Below are positions 30,189 to 37,708 of a stretch of 64,000 bases of DNA, piece by piece; the first letter of the stretch is position 1; every line of letters starts with the position of its first letter. Under the pieces are notes generated by a model. It did not search any database and was not told where the DNA came from. It saw only the letters and a program-made list of their open reading frames with translations. A program made the position numbers and the translations under genes. This DNA is from an uncultured Selenomonadales bacterium (GTDB lineage Bacteria; Bacillota; Negativicutes; Selenomonadales; Selenomonadaceae): NCBI GenBank assembly GCA_900315155.1, contig OMYB01000010.1, positions 21,252 through 85,251 on the forward strand, read 5' to 3'.

Positions 30189-30208
30189 GCGGATAAGGAG
30201 ACAGTAAC

Positions 30209-31297
30209 ATGGAACAATCCAGTACGCAGAAACTAAACCCGGTTACCGTGATGCTTACGGCCAGTGGCTCACAATTCGCGCCGGGTATCATCAAATGCCT
30301 GAAGAAAAACGGAGAGCGCGATATCACCGTCATTGGTGGCGATATGTGCGATGATCCGACGAATCGGTATCTGGTGGATAAGTTCTATCAGATTCCAGCT
30401 GCCCGTGATCCTCACTATGCAGAGGCCATTGCAGCGATTTGTCAGAAAGAGCATGTGGATATTCTTTTGCCACAGATGTCGGCGGAGCTGCCAGCCTACT
30501 TTGCTCATCTCGATCTCTTCCAAAAGGCTGGTACCATCGTCTCGATGACTCGCACGGAGAATGTAAATATTGCTAATAATAAGTTAAGTCTATTCCAATT
30601 TATGGATAAGAATGGAATTCCAACGCCACAGTATCAGGGAGTCTCCAGTATGGAGGAGTTCGAGGCGGCGGTATCGGAAATGGGTTATCCGAAAAAGCCA
30701 ATCTGCGTCAAGATGACCGAGCTGAGCGGCAGCCGTGGTGTCCGCGTGATTGATGAGAGCAAGTCCAAATTTGATCTTTTTGCTCACGAGAAGCCGGTTT
30801 CCCTATTCGTCACATTGGATGATATGAAAGAGATTCTCGAGGATGTCGATGTATTCCCTGAGCTTATGCTCATGGAGTATCTTCCCGGCGACGAGTTGAA
30901 TATTGACTTACTGGCGGAGGATGGAAAGGTTCTCTACACTGCTGGACGTCGCGACCCCGTCATGCTCATGAGTATTTCTCAGGAGTCGATTTTGGAGTAT
31001 GATGAGCGTGCGGACCGCATTTCCCGTATGCTGGTGGAGAAGCTTGGCTTGGATGGCAATATCGGATTTGACTTTAAATACGATGCGGACGGAAAAGCGC
31101 AGCTCCTTGAAATCAATCCTCGCATTGATGCAACTGTGTCGATTATGGCGGCTGGAGGCCTGAACCTTCCTTATCTGCGCGTAAAACAGCTTCTAGGCGA
31201 GAAACTGCCAGAAGTCGATGTTCAGTATGGAACTAGACTAAAGCGCCGCTATGATGAAATGTTCACGAATGCGGATGGACAAATCATAGACTGGTAA
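30209..31297 (+). CDS. ATP-grasp ligase (carbamoyl-phosphate-synthase-like)
   Basis: A 362-residue ATP-grasp enzyme. N-terminal pre-ATP-grasp domain with VTVMLTASGSQFAPGIIKCL (about residues 12-31), ATP-grasp core with KMTELSGSRGVRVID (about 171-185), LMEYLPGDELNIDLL (about 228-242), and metal ligands in LLEINPRIDATVS (about 300-312). Such enzymes join a carboxylate to an amine through an acyl-phosphate. It follows the decarboxylase by 20 bases and ends the operon before a strong terminator. I infer an aminoacyl or amide modification of the glycan. Confidence 0.83.
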   Translation: MEQSSTQKLNPVTVMLTASGSQFAPGIIKCLKKNGERDITVIGGDMCDDPTNRYLVDKFYQIPAARDPHYAEAIAAICQKEHVDILLPQMSAELPAYFAHLDLFQKAGTIVSMTRTENVNIANNKLSLFQFMDKNGIPTPQYQGVSSMEEFEAAVSEMGYPKKPICVKMTELSGSRGVRVIDESKSKFDLFAHEKPVSLFVTLDDMKEILEDVDVFPELMLMEYLPGDELNIDLLAEDGKVLYTAGRRDPVMLMSISQESILEYDERADRISRMLVEKLGLDGNIGFDFKYDADGKAQLLEINPRIDATVSIMAAGGLNLPYLRVKQLLGEKLPEVDVQYGTRLKRRYDEMFTNADGQIIDW

Positions 31298-31313
31298 ATT
31301 TGCTATATATGTG

Positions 31314-31349
31314 AAACAGCCTGCAGGTTTTGCCCTGCAGGCTGTTTTT
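31314..31349 (+). terminator. Terminator of the ATP-grasp operon
   Basis: AAACAGCCTGCAG and CTGCAGGCTGTTTTT form a perfect stem with T-run. The A-run on the left lets it also serve the convergent gene at 31376-31987. Confidence 0.9.
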
Positions 31350-31375
31350 GTTGTGCCGATGATGCTGACTGCGTT

Positions 31376-31987
31376 TTACTGCAGCAGTTTGTCCTTGGGC
31401 GAGACGGCCTTCTTTTCCTTGTTTTTCCCCTTGTCCGTGCCCTGTGGCAGCTGTTTGTTCTCGGCGAGGTCGCTCATGAGTTTTTTGATTTTCTCGTCGC
31501 CGAAGCGTTTGATGAGGTTTGCCATGTTTTTCTTGATTTTCTCCGTCTCGATGCACTGCTGGTAGATGCGCATGAACTGGGCGCGGGCGGTGTTGACGTC
31601 GTCGGTTTTGAGCTCGAGGAGGGCGGTGTAGCCGAAGCGTTTGACGGCCATCTTGACCTCGGGACAGGAGAACGGATAGGGCTTCTGCGAGCCGTTGTGC
31701 TTGATGCAGTCGATGGCTTCCTCCCACGCCTCGCCGGAGGTGGGGAGGGTGCGTTTCATGAGGGCTGCCTGGATGGTCTCCGCGGCCTCGATGATCTCGA
31801 CGGGCTTCGGGAAAAAGCGGCTCGTGCGCAGGAGCTGGAACATGGCGAGCTTGATGATCTCGTAGTTCAGGTCCTCGAGGATGGGGACGTAGAGCGCGAC
31901 GGTCTCGGGGTCGGCTTTGCTTTCGGGGTACAGCTGGTGGCAGAGGCTCATGAGCTGCACCGTACGGATGCGGTCCTCCTGGGTCAT
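31376..31987 (-). CDS. G39P-like phage helicase loader/inhibitor (putative)
   Basis: A 203-residue protein. Its N-terminal about 110 residues (LYPESKADPETVALYVPILE then DLNYEIIKLAMFQLLRTSRF) have the helical pattern of phage SPP1 G39P-type loaders, where one domain binds the helicase. The region from about 85 contains LPTSGEAWEEAIDCIK. The C-terminus is very rich in lysine and probably unfolded. Its start overlaps the stop of the gene at 31984-32796 (ATGA), so the two are coupled. The assignment is by resemblance of the pattern and by the replication neighbour; moderate confidence. Confidence 0.6.
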   Translation of the reverse strand: MTQEDRIRTVQLMSLCHQLYPESKADPETVALYVPILEDLNYEIIKLAMFQLLRTSRFFPKPVEIIEAAETIQAALMKRTLPTSGEAWEEAIDCIKHNGSQKPYPFSCPEVKMAVKRFGYTALLELKTDDVNTARAQFMRIYQQCIETEKIKKNMANLIKRFGDEKIKKLMSDLAENKQLPQGTDKGKNKEKKAVSPKDKLLQ

Positions 31988-32796
31988 TCGATCATTCCTT
32001 TCTGCTTCATGATCGCGATCGTCTGCGCTGCAAAGGACTGGACGGAGGACTTGCCTGGCGCGCTGCCTCCCGCGCCGCAGGGGGAGGGCTGCCGCGCCGG
32101 ATAGACCGTCTTCCAGCCGTGCTCGATGGCCTCGTTGAGGAGGCTGAGCTGCTGCGCGTCGTTCTGGCCGGCATACTCCACGAGGCGCTTGAGGATGAGC
32201 TCAGCCGCACGTGGCGTCACGGGGGAGTTCATCTTTGCGCGCATTTTCATGAAATCCTGAAACGCCTCGCGGACATCCGGGGAAAATCCCTCCATCCTAC
32301 CTGACAGGCCCTGGGTATTTTTTATCCCCTTCGTACTTCCTTGGTACGTCATTACGTGATTCTTATTTCCTTCGTGTGTACTTCCTGCCTTCGTACTTAA
32401 TTGTGGCAGATTTTCCTGTTTAGGATTTTCCTGTGCAGGCTTTCCCTGTGCGGGTGCCACCTTTTTAGGGAGAGCCTGCGTGGGCATATCCTGTTCCGGG
32501 ACCTGCGGCTTTTCATAGAGCGTGTAGTTCGTGCCGCGGAGGGTGCCCTTTTCATCGCGGACGCGTTCCATGACGAGATAGTGGTGATGCTCGAGCTCTG
32601 CCAGCGCCGAGCGGACGGAGTCCTCACCGTCGCTGCTCAGCGTCGCGAGTCCGCGCACGGAGTAGGTCCAGGTGTCCGGCAGGCTCAGGATGACGGACAT
32701 GAGCCCCTTTGCCTTCAGGGACATGTGCTTTTCGCAGAGATGGTAGTTTGCCATGCAGGTATAAAACCGGTTTTTCTTTTCACGGATAATAGGCAT
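31984..32796 (-). CDS. Phage-type replication initiator / DnaD-like wHTH protein
   Basis: A 270-residue protein beginning with a winged-helix segment common in phage replication proteins (NYHLCEKHMSLKAKGLMSVI then LSLPDTWTYSVRGLATLSSD, about residues 18-57). A Gln/Pro-rich low-complexity linker follows (about 95-150), and then a helical C-terminus (MEGFSPDVREAFQDFMKMRA, about 167-186). It is coupled to the G39P-like gene, giving an initiator/loader pair as in Siphoviridae replication modules. No integrase, capsid or terminase genes are seen, so this is a relic or a small element. Confidence 0.65.
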   Translation of the reverse strand: MPIIREKKNRFYTCMANYHLCEKHMSLKAKGLMSVILSLPDTWTYSVRGLATLSSDGEDSVRSALAELEHHHYLVMERVRDEKGTLRGTNYTLYEKPQVPEQDMPTQALPKKVAPAQGKPAQENPKQENLPQLSTKAGSTHEGNKNHVMTYQGSTKGIKNTQGLSGRMEGFSPDVREAFQDFMKMRAKMNSPVTPRAAELILKRLVEYAGQNDAQQLSLLNEAIEHGWKTVYPARQPSPCGAGGSAPGKSSVQSFAAQTIAIMKQKGMIE

Positions 32797-32889
32797 GTGT
32801 CGATAACTCCTTTCTGTGTGCAGTCGAAAAGCAGCCCACAGGCACGCGAGGCGCCTGTGTCTGCAAAAGGGATAGGGCGTGGGGGAGGA

Positions 32890-33186
32890 TCAGCGGACGT
32901 CGATCGAGCCGTCCTCGCACTCCTCGAACTCGTACCAGTCGCCGTGGGTATACGTGTCGTCGAATACCATGAGGGTGTGGGGGTTGCTTTTCGGTGCCGC
33001 GAAGCGGATATCCTCGCCGATCAGCTTCATGAGGGCCCCTGCCCACGTCGCGAAGCAGTCGAAACACCCGCTCAGATGCGGCATGTCAGCCCAGCACGGG
33101 CGCGTGGTCATCTTTGCCTGCTCGCCTCCCTGAGCATCGAACACCGTGACCAAAACCAGTTTCGTGACAGATTTCTTTTTCGACAT
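32890..33186 (-). CDS. Unknown small protein sharing a domain with the 34039 gene
   Basis: A 98-residue protein of unknown function. Residues about 37-96 align without gaps to the C-terminal 60 residues of the protein at 34039-34506: G-x-F, DF/CF, WA-x-A-[LI]-M, G-[ED], F, and the final [EK]-DG-[ST] are shared, with about 16 identities by eye. AGGAGG lies before the start. It is read in the same direction as the replication pair, about 90 bases upstream of it, and may be part of that operon. Two 23-bp direct repeats lie just upstream of its start. Confidence 0.65.
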   Translation of the reverse strand: MSKKKSVTKLVLVTVFDAQGGEQAKMTTRPCWADMPHLSGCFDCFATWAGALMKLIGEDIRFAAPKSNPHTLMVFDDTYTHGDWYEFEECEDGSIDVR

Positions 33187-33201
33187 ATATGATTCCTCCT
33201 A

Positions 33202-33254
33202 TTGCTGTTGCTTTGTCATCCGACCGTCATTTTGCTGTTGCCTTGTCTTCCGAC
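33202..33254. repeat. Two 23-bp direct repeats, 30-bp period
   Basis: TTGCTGTTGCTTTGTCATCC.. (33202-33224) and TTGCTGTTGCCTTGTCTTCC.. (33232-33254) differ at two positions. They lie between the minus-strand gene start and its likely promoter, in the divergent control region; they may be binding sites. Confidence 0.7.
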
Positions 33255-33337
33255 AGTAGTTATTTTAGCACAATAGGCTGTCTAAAGTTATACAAAGCAG
33301 ATAATTTTTTAAATTGTAAGTATATTCATAATAGGTG

Positions 33338-33365
33338 TTGACATAGAAATCTGTCTTGCTATAAT
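33338..33365 (+). promoter_or_regulatory. Promoter with an internal palindrome
   Basis: TTGACA (33338-33343), 16 bp, TATAAT (33360-33365). GACATAGAAATCTGTC (33340-33355) is an inverted repeat (GACA/TGTC) covering the spacer, a suitable repressor site. It drives the gene at 33429. Confidence 0.7.
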
Positions 33366-33428
33366 AGAATTAATGGCGAAAAAAGCCAAAATATGTATAA
33401 TCGTGTATTCAGAGAGGAGTTTATCAAA

Positions 33429-33815
33429 ATGAACGTAGTACTGCAGGAGAGCGTACTGGTTGCAATCGTCATGGCTTGCCGGGAGGAGATCCTCAAAGTG
33501 CCATACGAGAAATGGCTGAAGGATCCGGATAGCTATCATCATATCCGGCTGTCCGACACGACAATCCTGAAATACGCGGGATGCTGCCGCCAGACGATTC
33601 GGGATGCCTGTGACTGGCTCTCGCTGCGTGATATTATTTCCAAGCAGGTCGACGGCGGGACGAGCATCTATGATATCCATCTGCCTGTGACGAAGGTTGA
33701 AATCCTTTTTCATAGCGCCTTGAAGGCACGCCAGATTTTTTGGCCATTAACCGGTATACACGTATACTGTAGCACCAAAAAGACAGATGCTATCGGACCA
33801 AGCCGAGACCTCTAA
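33429..33815 (+). CDS. Unknown small protein with a possible HTH segment
   Basis: A 128-residue protein without a family I recognise. Residues about 45-75 (LSDTTILKYAGCCRQTIRDA then CDWLSLRDIISKQ) have the pattern of a helix-turn-helix followed by a wing, so a DNA-binding role is possible. GAGAGGAG lies before the ATG at 33429; an earlier in-frame ATG lacks a site. It has a strong promoter with a palindromic spacer and is divergent to the replication genes. It could be the regulator of this small element (inference). Confidence 0.5.
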   Translation: MNVVLQESVLVAIVMACREEILKVPYEKWLKDPDSYHHIRLSDTTILKYAGCCRQTIRDACDWLSLRDIISKQVDGGTSIYDIHLPVTKVEILFHSALKARQIFWPLTGIHVYCSTKKTDAIGPSRDL

Positions 33816-33871
33816 ACGTGCCGTTATCTCCTGTTCGTTCGTAATAGCGAGAAAAAAGTTCATAAATTCGC

Positions 33872-33899
33872 TTGCATTCTGACGAAACAGGAGTATAAT
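33872..33899 (+). promoter_or_regulatory. Promoter of the 34039 gene
   Basis: TTGCAT (33872-33877), 16 bp, TATAAT (33894-33899). An imperfect inverted repeat (CTCCTGTTCGT near 33826 and ACGAAACAGGAG at 33882-33893) brackets it. A 45-codon open frame starts right after it (33905-34042) and overlaps the next start in ATGA; without a ribosome-binding site I do not call it a gene. Confidence 0.55.
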
Positions 33900-34038
33900 A
33901 ATCTATGGTGAACAAAAATCCATGCCGAGAAAATAGAACCCGTGGATGGAGCTTCGTTCCTGGCATGGACCTCACCGCAGCCATTTTCTACAGAACCTGC
34001 TCATGGAGTTGGGCAGGCGCGTTTCTAGGAGAAGGAAT

Positions 34039-34506
34039 ATGAGCGTTAAGAAAAAGAACCCGGGTAAAAAGCTGATGGAAGCCATCCAGTGCTGGGAGGG
34101 CCGTCCGATGTACGAGCGGGAGTTCCGCAAGTACTGCGACCTCGGCCATGAGCTGCTGCTGAAAGTCCGCAAGCCGCTCGTGATCGCCGGACTCATCACG
34201 TACCAGGTCACGCCGCGCGGCACGATCTACCGCCTCACGGACCAGGGCCGCCGCATGATGGAGCCCGATGAGTCGCTCGACCACCGCATTCCTCCGGAGT
34301 ACCTCTCCGACATGCCGCGCGTCACCGGACACTTCACCGACTTCTCCGCATGGGCCGAGGCCATCATGGACAAGATGGGCGACAACGTCCACTTCGTCGG
34401 CCTCCGCTACCGCCGCGACCTCATCCGCGTCTACAGCGAGCGCTACCTCCAGAACGGTTACTATCGCATCCGCGAAATGAAAGACGGCACGCTCCTCGTG
34501 GACTGA
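34039..34506 (+). CDS. Unknown protein, winged-helix-like N-terminus plus shared C-terminal domain
   Basis: A 155-residue protein. Residues about 10-70 (MYEREFRKYCDLGHELLLKV, KPLVIAGLITYQVTPRGTIY then RLTDQGRRMM) look like a winged helix ending in the beta-wing and TxxGR motif of transcription factors. Residues about 96-155 form the same domain found in the protein at 32890-33186. AGGAGAAGGA lies before the start. Codon use is GC-rich, like the chromosome. Function unknown; DNA binding is inferred from the pattern only. Confidence 0.6.
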   Translation: MSVKKKNPGKKLMEAIQCWEGRPMYEREFRKYCDLGHELLLKVRKPLVIAGLITYQVTPRGTIYRLTDQGRRMMEPDESLDHRIPPEYLSDMPRVTGHFTDFSAWAEAIMDKMGDNVHFVGLRYRRDLIRVYSERYLQNGYYRIREMKDGTLLVD

Positions 34507-34543
34507 CCCCCAAATTGCTATCCCTATAAATAGATAAATACAC

Positions 34544-34657
34544 AAAAACCGGCAGATAAAAAGGCTCCCCCCTTTGGGGGAGCTGTCAGCGTCAGCTGAC
34601 TGAGAGGGTCGTCACTCCATCACGGACGGATGATCAACCCCGTTTCTGCCGGTTTTT
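34544..34657 (+). terminator. Terminator hairpin with a palindromic repeat in its loop
   Basis: AAAAACCGGCAGA (34544-34556) and TCTGCCGGTTTTT (34645-34657) are exact complements over 13 bp, but the 88-base loop holds a full dispersed repeat (34560-34627: GGCTCCCCCCTTTGGGGGAG ... ACTGAGAGGGTCGTC). The repeat appears to have entered an existing terminator. Confidence 0.8.
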
Positions 34658-34670
34658 GCATGAGAAAAGC

Positions 34671-34699
34671 TTGCACCACCCTAGTCGGTAACCTACAAT
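34671..34699 (+). promoter_or_regulatory. Promoter of the DUF1659/DUF2922/YvrJ operon
   Basis: TTGCAC (34671-34676), 17 bp, TACAAT (34694-34699). The leader of about 80 bases contains a GC-rich hairpin-forming stretch (GGGAGCCGCCAGG ... CAGCTCCC). Confidence 0.55.
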
Positions 34700-34782
34700 T
34701 ATATATGTAAGGGTCATGAACCCCAGGGAGCCGCCAGGCCCGCAGCTCCCGCCAAGGGCCGTAGTATTTAGGAGGAATCAAC

Positions 34783-35007
34783 ATGGCAAAGCGCACGAAT
34801 CCCAAGACGAAACTCATGATCAACATCGAAACCGGCAAGAAAGCCGACGGCACGTCCATCCTGAAGGCCCGCACGATCTCGGGCGTTAACCCGAACCTCA
34901 CGGACGACGAAGCCCTCGCCATCGGCAACGCCCTCGCCAAGCTCCAGTCCTACCCCGTCCACAGCATCTCCCGCCAGGACGTAGCCGAGGTCAGCTCCGA
35001 GGCATAA
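34783..35007 (+). CDS. DUF1659-family small protein
   Basis: A 74-residue DUF1659 protein (TKLMINIETGKKADGTSILK then ARTISGVNPNLTDDEALAIG). The family is of unknown function and is common in Firmicutes, nearly always beside DUF2922 and YvrJ genes, as here. TAGGAGGAATC lies before the start. It is the first gene of the trio. Confidence 0.8.
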   Translation: MAKRTNPKTKLMINIETGKKADGTSILKARTISGVNPNLTDDEALAIGNALAKLQSYPVHSISRQDVAEVSSEA

Positions 35008-35051
35008 TTGAGGTTTACAAGGAAGTAAAGTAGTAGAAAGGAAGCAATAAC

Positions 35052-35270
35052 ATGGACGCAACGCTCAAACTCATTTTCACCGCCGCCGGCAGCAACGTGA
35101 CGGTTTCCCTGAAATCCCCGCTCGACACCCTCACGCCGGAGCAGGTCCAGCCCGTCGTCGACGACATCCTCGCGAAAAAGGCCTTCGTCGCCTCGAAGAC
35201 GGGCGACCCGATCGACGCCTTCAAGGAAGCCTACATCCGCACGACGGACACGAAGGTCGTCATCGAGTAA
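35052..35270 (+). CDS. DUF2922-family small protein
   Basis: A 72-residue DUF2922 protein (TLKLIFTAAGSNVTVSLKSP, then LTPEQVQPVVDDILAKKAF, ending TKVVIE). Its function is unknown. GAAAGGAAGC lies upstream. It is the middle gene of a DUF1659-DUF2922-YvrJ operon; the fixed partnership suggests the three act together, perhaps at the membrane through YvrJ. Confidence 0.8.
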   Translation: MDATLKLIFTAAGSNVTVSLKSPLDTLTPEQVQPVVDDILAKKAFVASKTGDPIDAFKEAYIRTTDTKVVIE

Positions 35271-35324
35271 TGACGGCACCCCACCAAATCGCCACGCACT
35301 GGCGATGAATAGGAGGCAATCAGC

Positions 35325-35477
35325 ATGGACACCATCCTCGCAGCGGTCAGCTCGGTAGGATTCCCCATCGTGATCACATTCTACCTCCTGACCCGCTTCC
35401 AGGCCTCGATGGACCACCTCAGCCACGAGCTCGGCGACCTCGTCAACGAGCTCCGCAGGAACCACCTCGCAGCCTGA
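35325..35477 (+). CDS. YvrJ-family small membrane protein
   Basis: A 50-residue protein: a single hydrophobic helix (TILAAVSSVGFPIVITFYLL, residues 3-22) followed by TRFQASMDHLSHELGDLVNE, a short amphipathic coiled coil. This is the YvrJ family pattern. It reads ATG at 35325 to TGA at 35475-35477 with AGGAGG ten bases upstream. Third gene of the trio, followed by a terminator. Function unknown. Confidence 0.8.
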   Translation: MDTILAAVSSVGFPIVITFYLLTRFQASMDHLSHELGDLVNELRRNHLAA

Positions 35478-35516
35478 ATCCCAACCCCATGACATAGACG
35501 ATCTCCCTTACCCCAG

Positions 35517-35559
35517 CCCGGCAGACATCACAAGGACGTGATGGCTGCCGGGTTTTTTT
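35517..35559 (+). terminator. Terminator of the YvrJ operon
   Basis: CCCGGCAG and CTGCCGGG outer arms, inner ATCAC/GTGAT, then seven T residues. Confidence 0.9.
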
Positions 35560-35563
35560 GTGT

Positions 35564-35592
35564 TTGCGTTCTATGTCTCTCTGTTGTATAAT
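35564..35592 (+). promoter_or_regulatory. Promoter of the main glycan locus
   Basis: TTGCGT (35564-35569), 17 bp, TATAAT (35587-35592), directly after the previous terminator and about 40 bases before the epimerase gene. Confidence 0.65.
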
Positions 35593-35634
35593 ATGGACTG
35601 TGTATAACAAGGAAGGAAGTGCATTTCTCCCACT

Positions 35635-36498
35635 GTGAAGAAGATTCTTGTTTTAGGAAAGAACAGCTACATCGGGAAGAACATTTATCGCTGGCTCAGC
35701 CAGTATCCTGACCGTTACGACGTCTCCATCTCGGCGACCCGCGACCATGCGTGGCAGCAGGCGGACTGGGAGGGCCTCGATGCGGTGGTTGACTGTGCCG
35801 GCGTTGCGCATATCAACCATATCACGGAGGACATGCGTGGCCTGTTTTACGGCGTGAACCGCGACCTCACGATTGAGATCGCACGCTACGCCAAGGACCA
35901 CGGTGTCCGCCAGTTCATTCTGTTCAGCAGCATGAACGTCTATGGCGACTACTGCGAGCACATTACCGACCTCGCAGACGTGCACCCGACGAGCTTCTAC
36001 GGAGACAGCAAACTCCAGGGCGACCTCGGCGTCCAAGCACTGGCCGACGAAACCTTCACCGTCGCGCTCGTACGCCCGCCCTTCGTCTATGGAAAAGGCT
36101 GCTCCGGCAACTACAACACGATTGCCCGCATCGCCAAGATCACGCCCATATTCCCGACCTACCGGAACCGAAAAAGCATGATCTACATCGACAACCTCTG
36201 CGAATTCATCCGGCTCCTAGCTGAATCCGGCGACGGCGGCGTATACGCCCCGCAAAACAAAGAACTCGTCTCCACCGCAGACCTCGTACGAGCCATCAGC
36301 CGGGCGACCGGACACAGAGTATGGTTCACGGGGCTGTTCAACTGGATGATTCCCATCGGAAATAAAATCACCAGAATGGTAAGACGAGGATTCGCCGACG
36401 ACTGCTACGATATGGGCTTATCAGAGTACTGGAGTCAAAAATACTGCGTTGTAGGGTTTGTAAAAAGTATACAAGAAACGTGTGAGAGAACTCGTTAA
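35635..36498 (+). CDS. NAD-dependent epimerase/reductase for a nucleotide sugar
   Basis: A 287-residue extended SDR with a GTG start. The cofactor loop is VLGKNSYIGKN (residues about 5-15, an altered GxxGxxG), the serine is in FSSMNVYGD (about 101-109), and the YxxxK equivalent reads FYGDSKLQGD (about 121-130). It resembles 4-ketoreductases that act on UDP-4-keto-6-deoxy sugars in FucNAc or QuiNAc pathways. It is the first gene of the locus, 18 bases before a glycosyltransferase. The ribosome-binding site AAGGAAGG is rather far from the GTG, so the exact start is open. Confidence 0.78.
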   Translation: MKKILVLGKNSYIGKNIYRWLSQYPDRYDVSISATRDHAWQQADWEGLDAVVDCAGVAHINHITEDMRGLFYGVNRDLTIEIARYAKDHGVRQFILFSSMNVYGDYCEHITDLADVHPTSFYGDSKLQGDLGVQALADETFTVALVRPPFVYGKGCSGNYNTIARIAKITPIFPTYRNRKSMIYIDNLCEFIRLLAESGDGGVYAPQNKELVSTADLVRAISRATGHRVWFTGLFNWMIPIGNKITRMVRRGFADDCYDMGLSEYWSQKYCVVGFVKSIQETCERTR

Positions 36499-36516
36499 GG
36501 AAGAGGAAAAACAACA

Positions 36517-37707
36517 ATGTCTAGAAAAGAAAAAATATTGTTCCTATGTCAGTATTTTTATCCAGAAACACTGTCTTCCGCTGTCCTTCCTTATGAGCTT
36601 GCTTCAAAATTTTCTGCAGATGGTTATGATGTCTCGGCTATGGTTGGATACCCCAACGAATACATAGATACTAAGTATGTATGCCCTAGCCAGGAGACCG
36701 TAAAGAATATCAAGATAAAGAGGCTAAAATATTCAGGACTAAATCGTCATAAGGCATTAGGTCGTATAGCGAATATTTTGAGCTTTTCTTTTGCTGTTTT
36801 TATGCACCCAAAGCGTATGCGTCTGGCTGACACGTATATTTGTACGACGAATCCACCGTTGCTACCATTTACTGCTGCGCTTTATGCAAAGCTATTCCAC
36901 AAGAAACTATTTATTATTATGTATGACTTGTATCCGGATAGCGTAGTTAGTGTTGGATATTTGAAGAAAACGAGCTTCATTGTTAAGGCATTTGAGTGTG
37001 TAAATCAGTTTGCATTTCGTAATGCGACGGGGGTTATTGCCTTATCTTCCGAAATGAAGGATTATCTGGTAAGGAATAAAAAGATACCGAGCGGTAAAGT
37101 TGCTATTATTCCCAACTGGTATCAGGACTGCCATAGAGATGATAAATACGATGTTTCCCTTCCTCTGCATATTGTTTATGGTGGTAATATGGGAGAGGGG
37201 CAGGAGTTTGATACCTTACTATCGGCTATAAATGCTTTGAAGGAGGATAAAAGGTTTAAGTTTACCTTTATAGGGCAAGGCTCCCAAAAACAAAAAATTA
37301 AAACATTCATTAAGGATAATAGAATCTCAAACTGTGAATGTAAAGACTTTATCCCTAAGGATGAATATGATAAACTTTTAAATCATGCGCATCTTGCCGT
37401 TATGACACTGAAAGAGAGTGAGTGCGGACTAGGTTCACCAAGCAAGTTTTATGGATATCTTGCTGCAAAAAAACCAGTAGTTGCAGTGCTTCCTGAATCT
37501 ATGGATGTAGCGAAAGATTTAAAGGATTATCGTGCTGGTATTTGCGTATCTAACGGAGATAGCGAGCAGTTAGTTCATATGCTTCTTGGTTTAGCAGATA
37601 ATCCAGATAAGTTGAAAGAAATGTCGAATCATGCCTATCAACTGTTTTTGGAAAAATACACATTGGATAAATGTTATCAGAAGTATGAGAAGCTTGTAAG
37701 GAGTTAA
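36517..37707 (+). CDS. Glycosyltransferase family 4 (WbuB-like)
   Basis: A 396-residue GT-B enzyme. N-terminus ILFLCQYFYPETLSSAVLPY (about residues 6-25), and the C-terminal donor-binding segment KESECGLGSPSKFYGYLAAK (about 298-317), typical for WbuB proteins which transfer N-acetyl-L-fucosamine. The position directly before FnlA-FnlB-FnlC supports this donor. The gene is clearly AT-rich against its GC-rich neighbours, a sign of transfer. It is spaced by one base from the fnlA-like gene. The acceptor is unknown. Confidence 0.82.
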   Translation: MSRKEKILFLCQYFYPETLSSAVLPYELASKFSADGYDVSAMVGYPNEYIDTKYVCPSQETVKNIKIKRLKYSGLNRHKALGRIANILSFSFAVFMHPKRMRLADTYICTTNPPLLPFTAALYAKLFHKKLFIIMYDLYPDSVVSVGYLKKTSFIVKAFECVNQFAFRNATGVIALSSEMKDYLVRNKKIPSGKVAIIPNWYQDCHRDDKYDVSLPLHIVYGGNMGEGQEFDTLLSAINALKEDKRFKFTFIGQGSQKQKIKTFIKDNRISNCECKDFIPKDEYDKLLNHAHLAVMTLKESECGLGSPSKFYGYLAAKKPVVAVLPESMDVAKDLKDYRAGICVSNGDSEQLVHMLLGLADNPDKLKEMSNHAYQLFLEKYTLDKCYQKYEKLVRS

Positions 37708-37708
37708 C

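Noticed and set aside
30209..31297. Carbamoyl-phosphate synthase or purine-pathway assignment for the ATP-grasp gene
   Set aside because: It has a single ATP-grasp unit of 362 residues and lies in a glycan operon, without pyrimidine or purine neighbours.
33905..34042. 45-codon frame overlapping the 34039 gene start in ATGA
   Set aside because: There is no ribosome-binding site and its start lies at the predicted transcription start. A leaderless leader peptide is possible but not supported.
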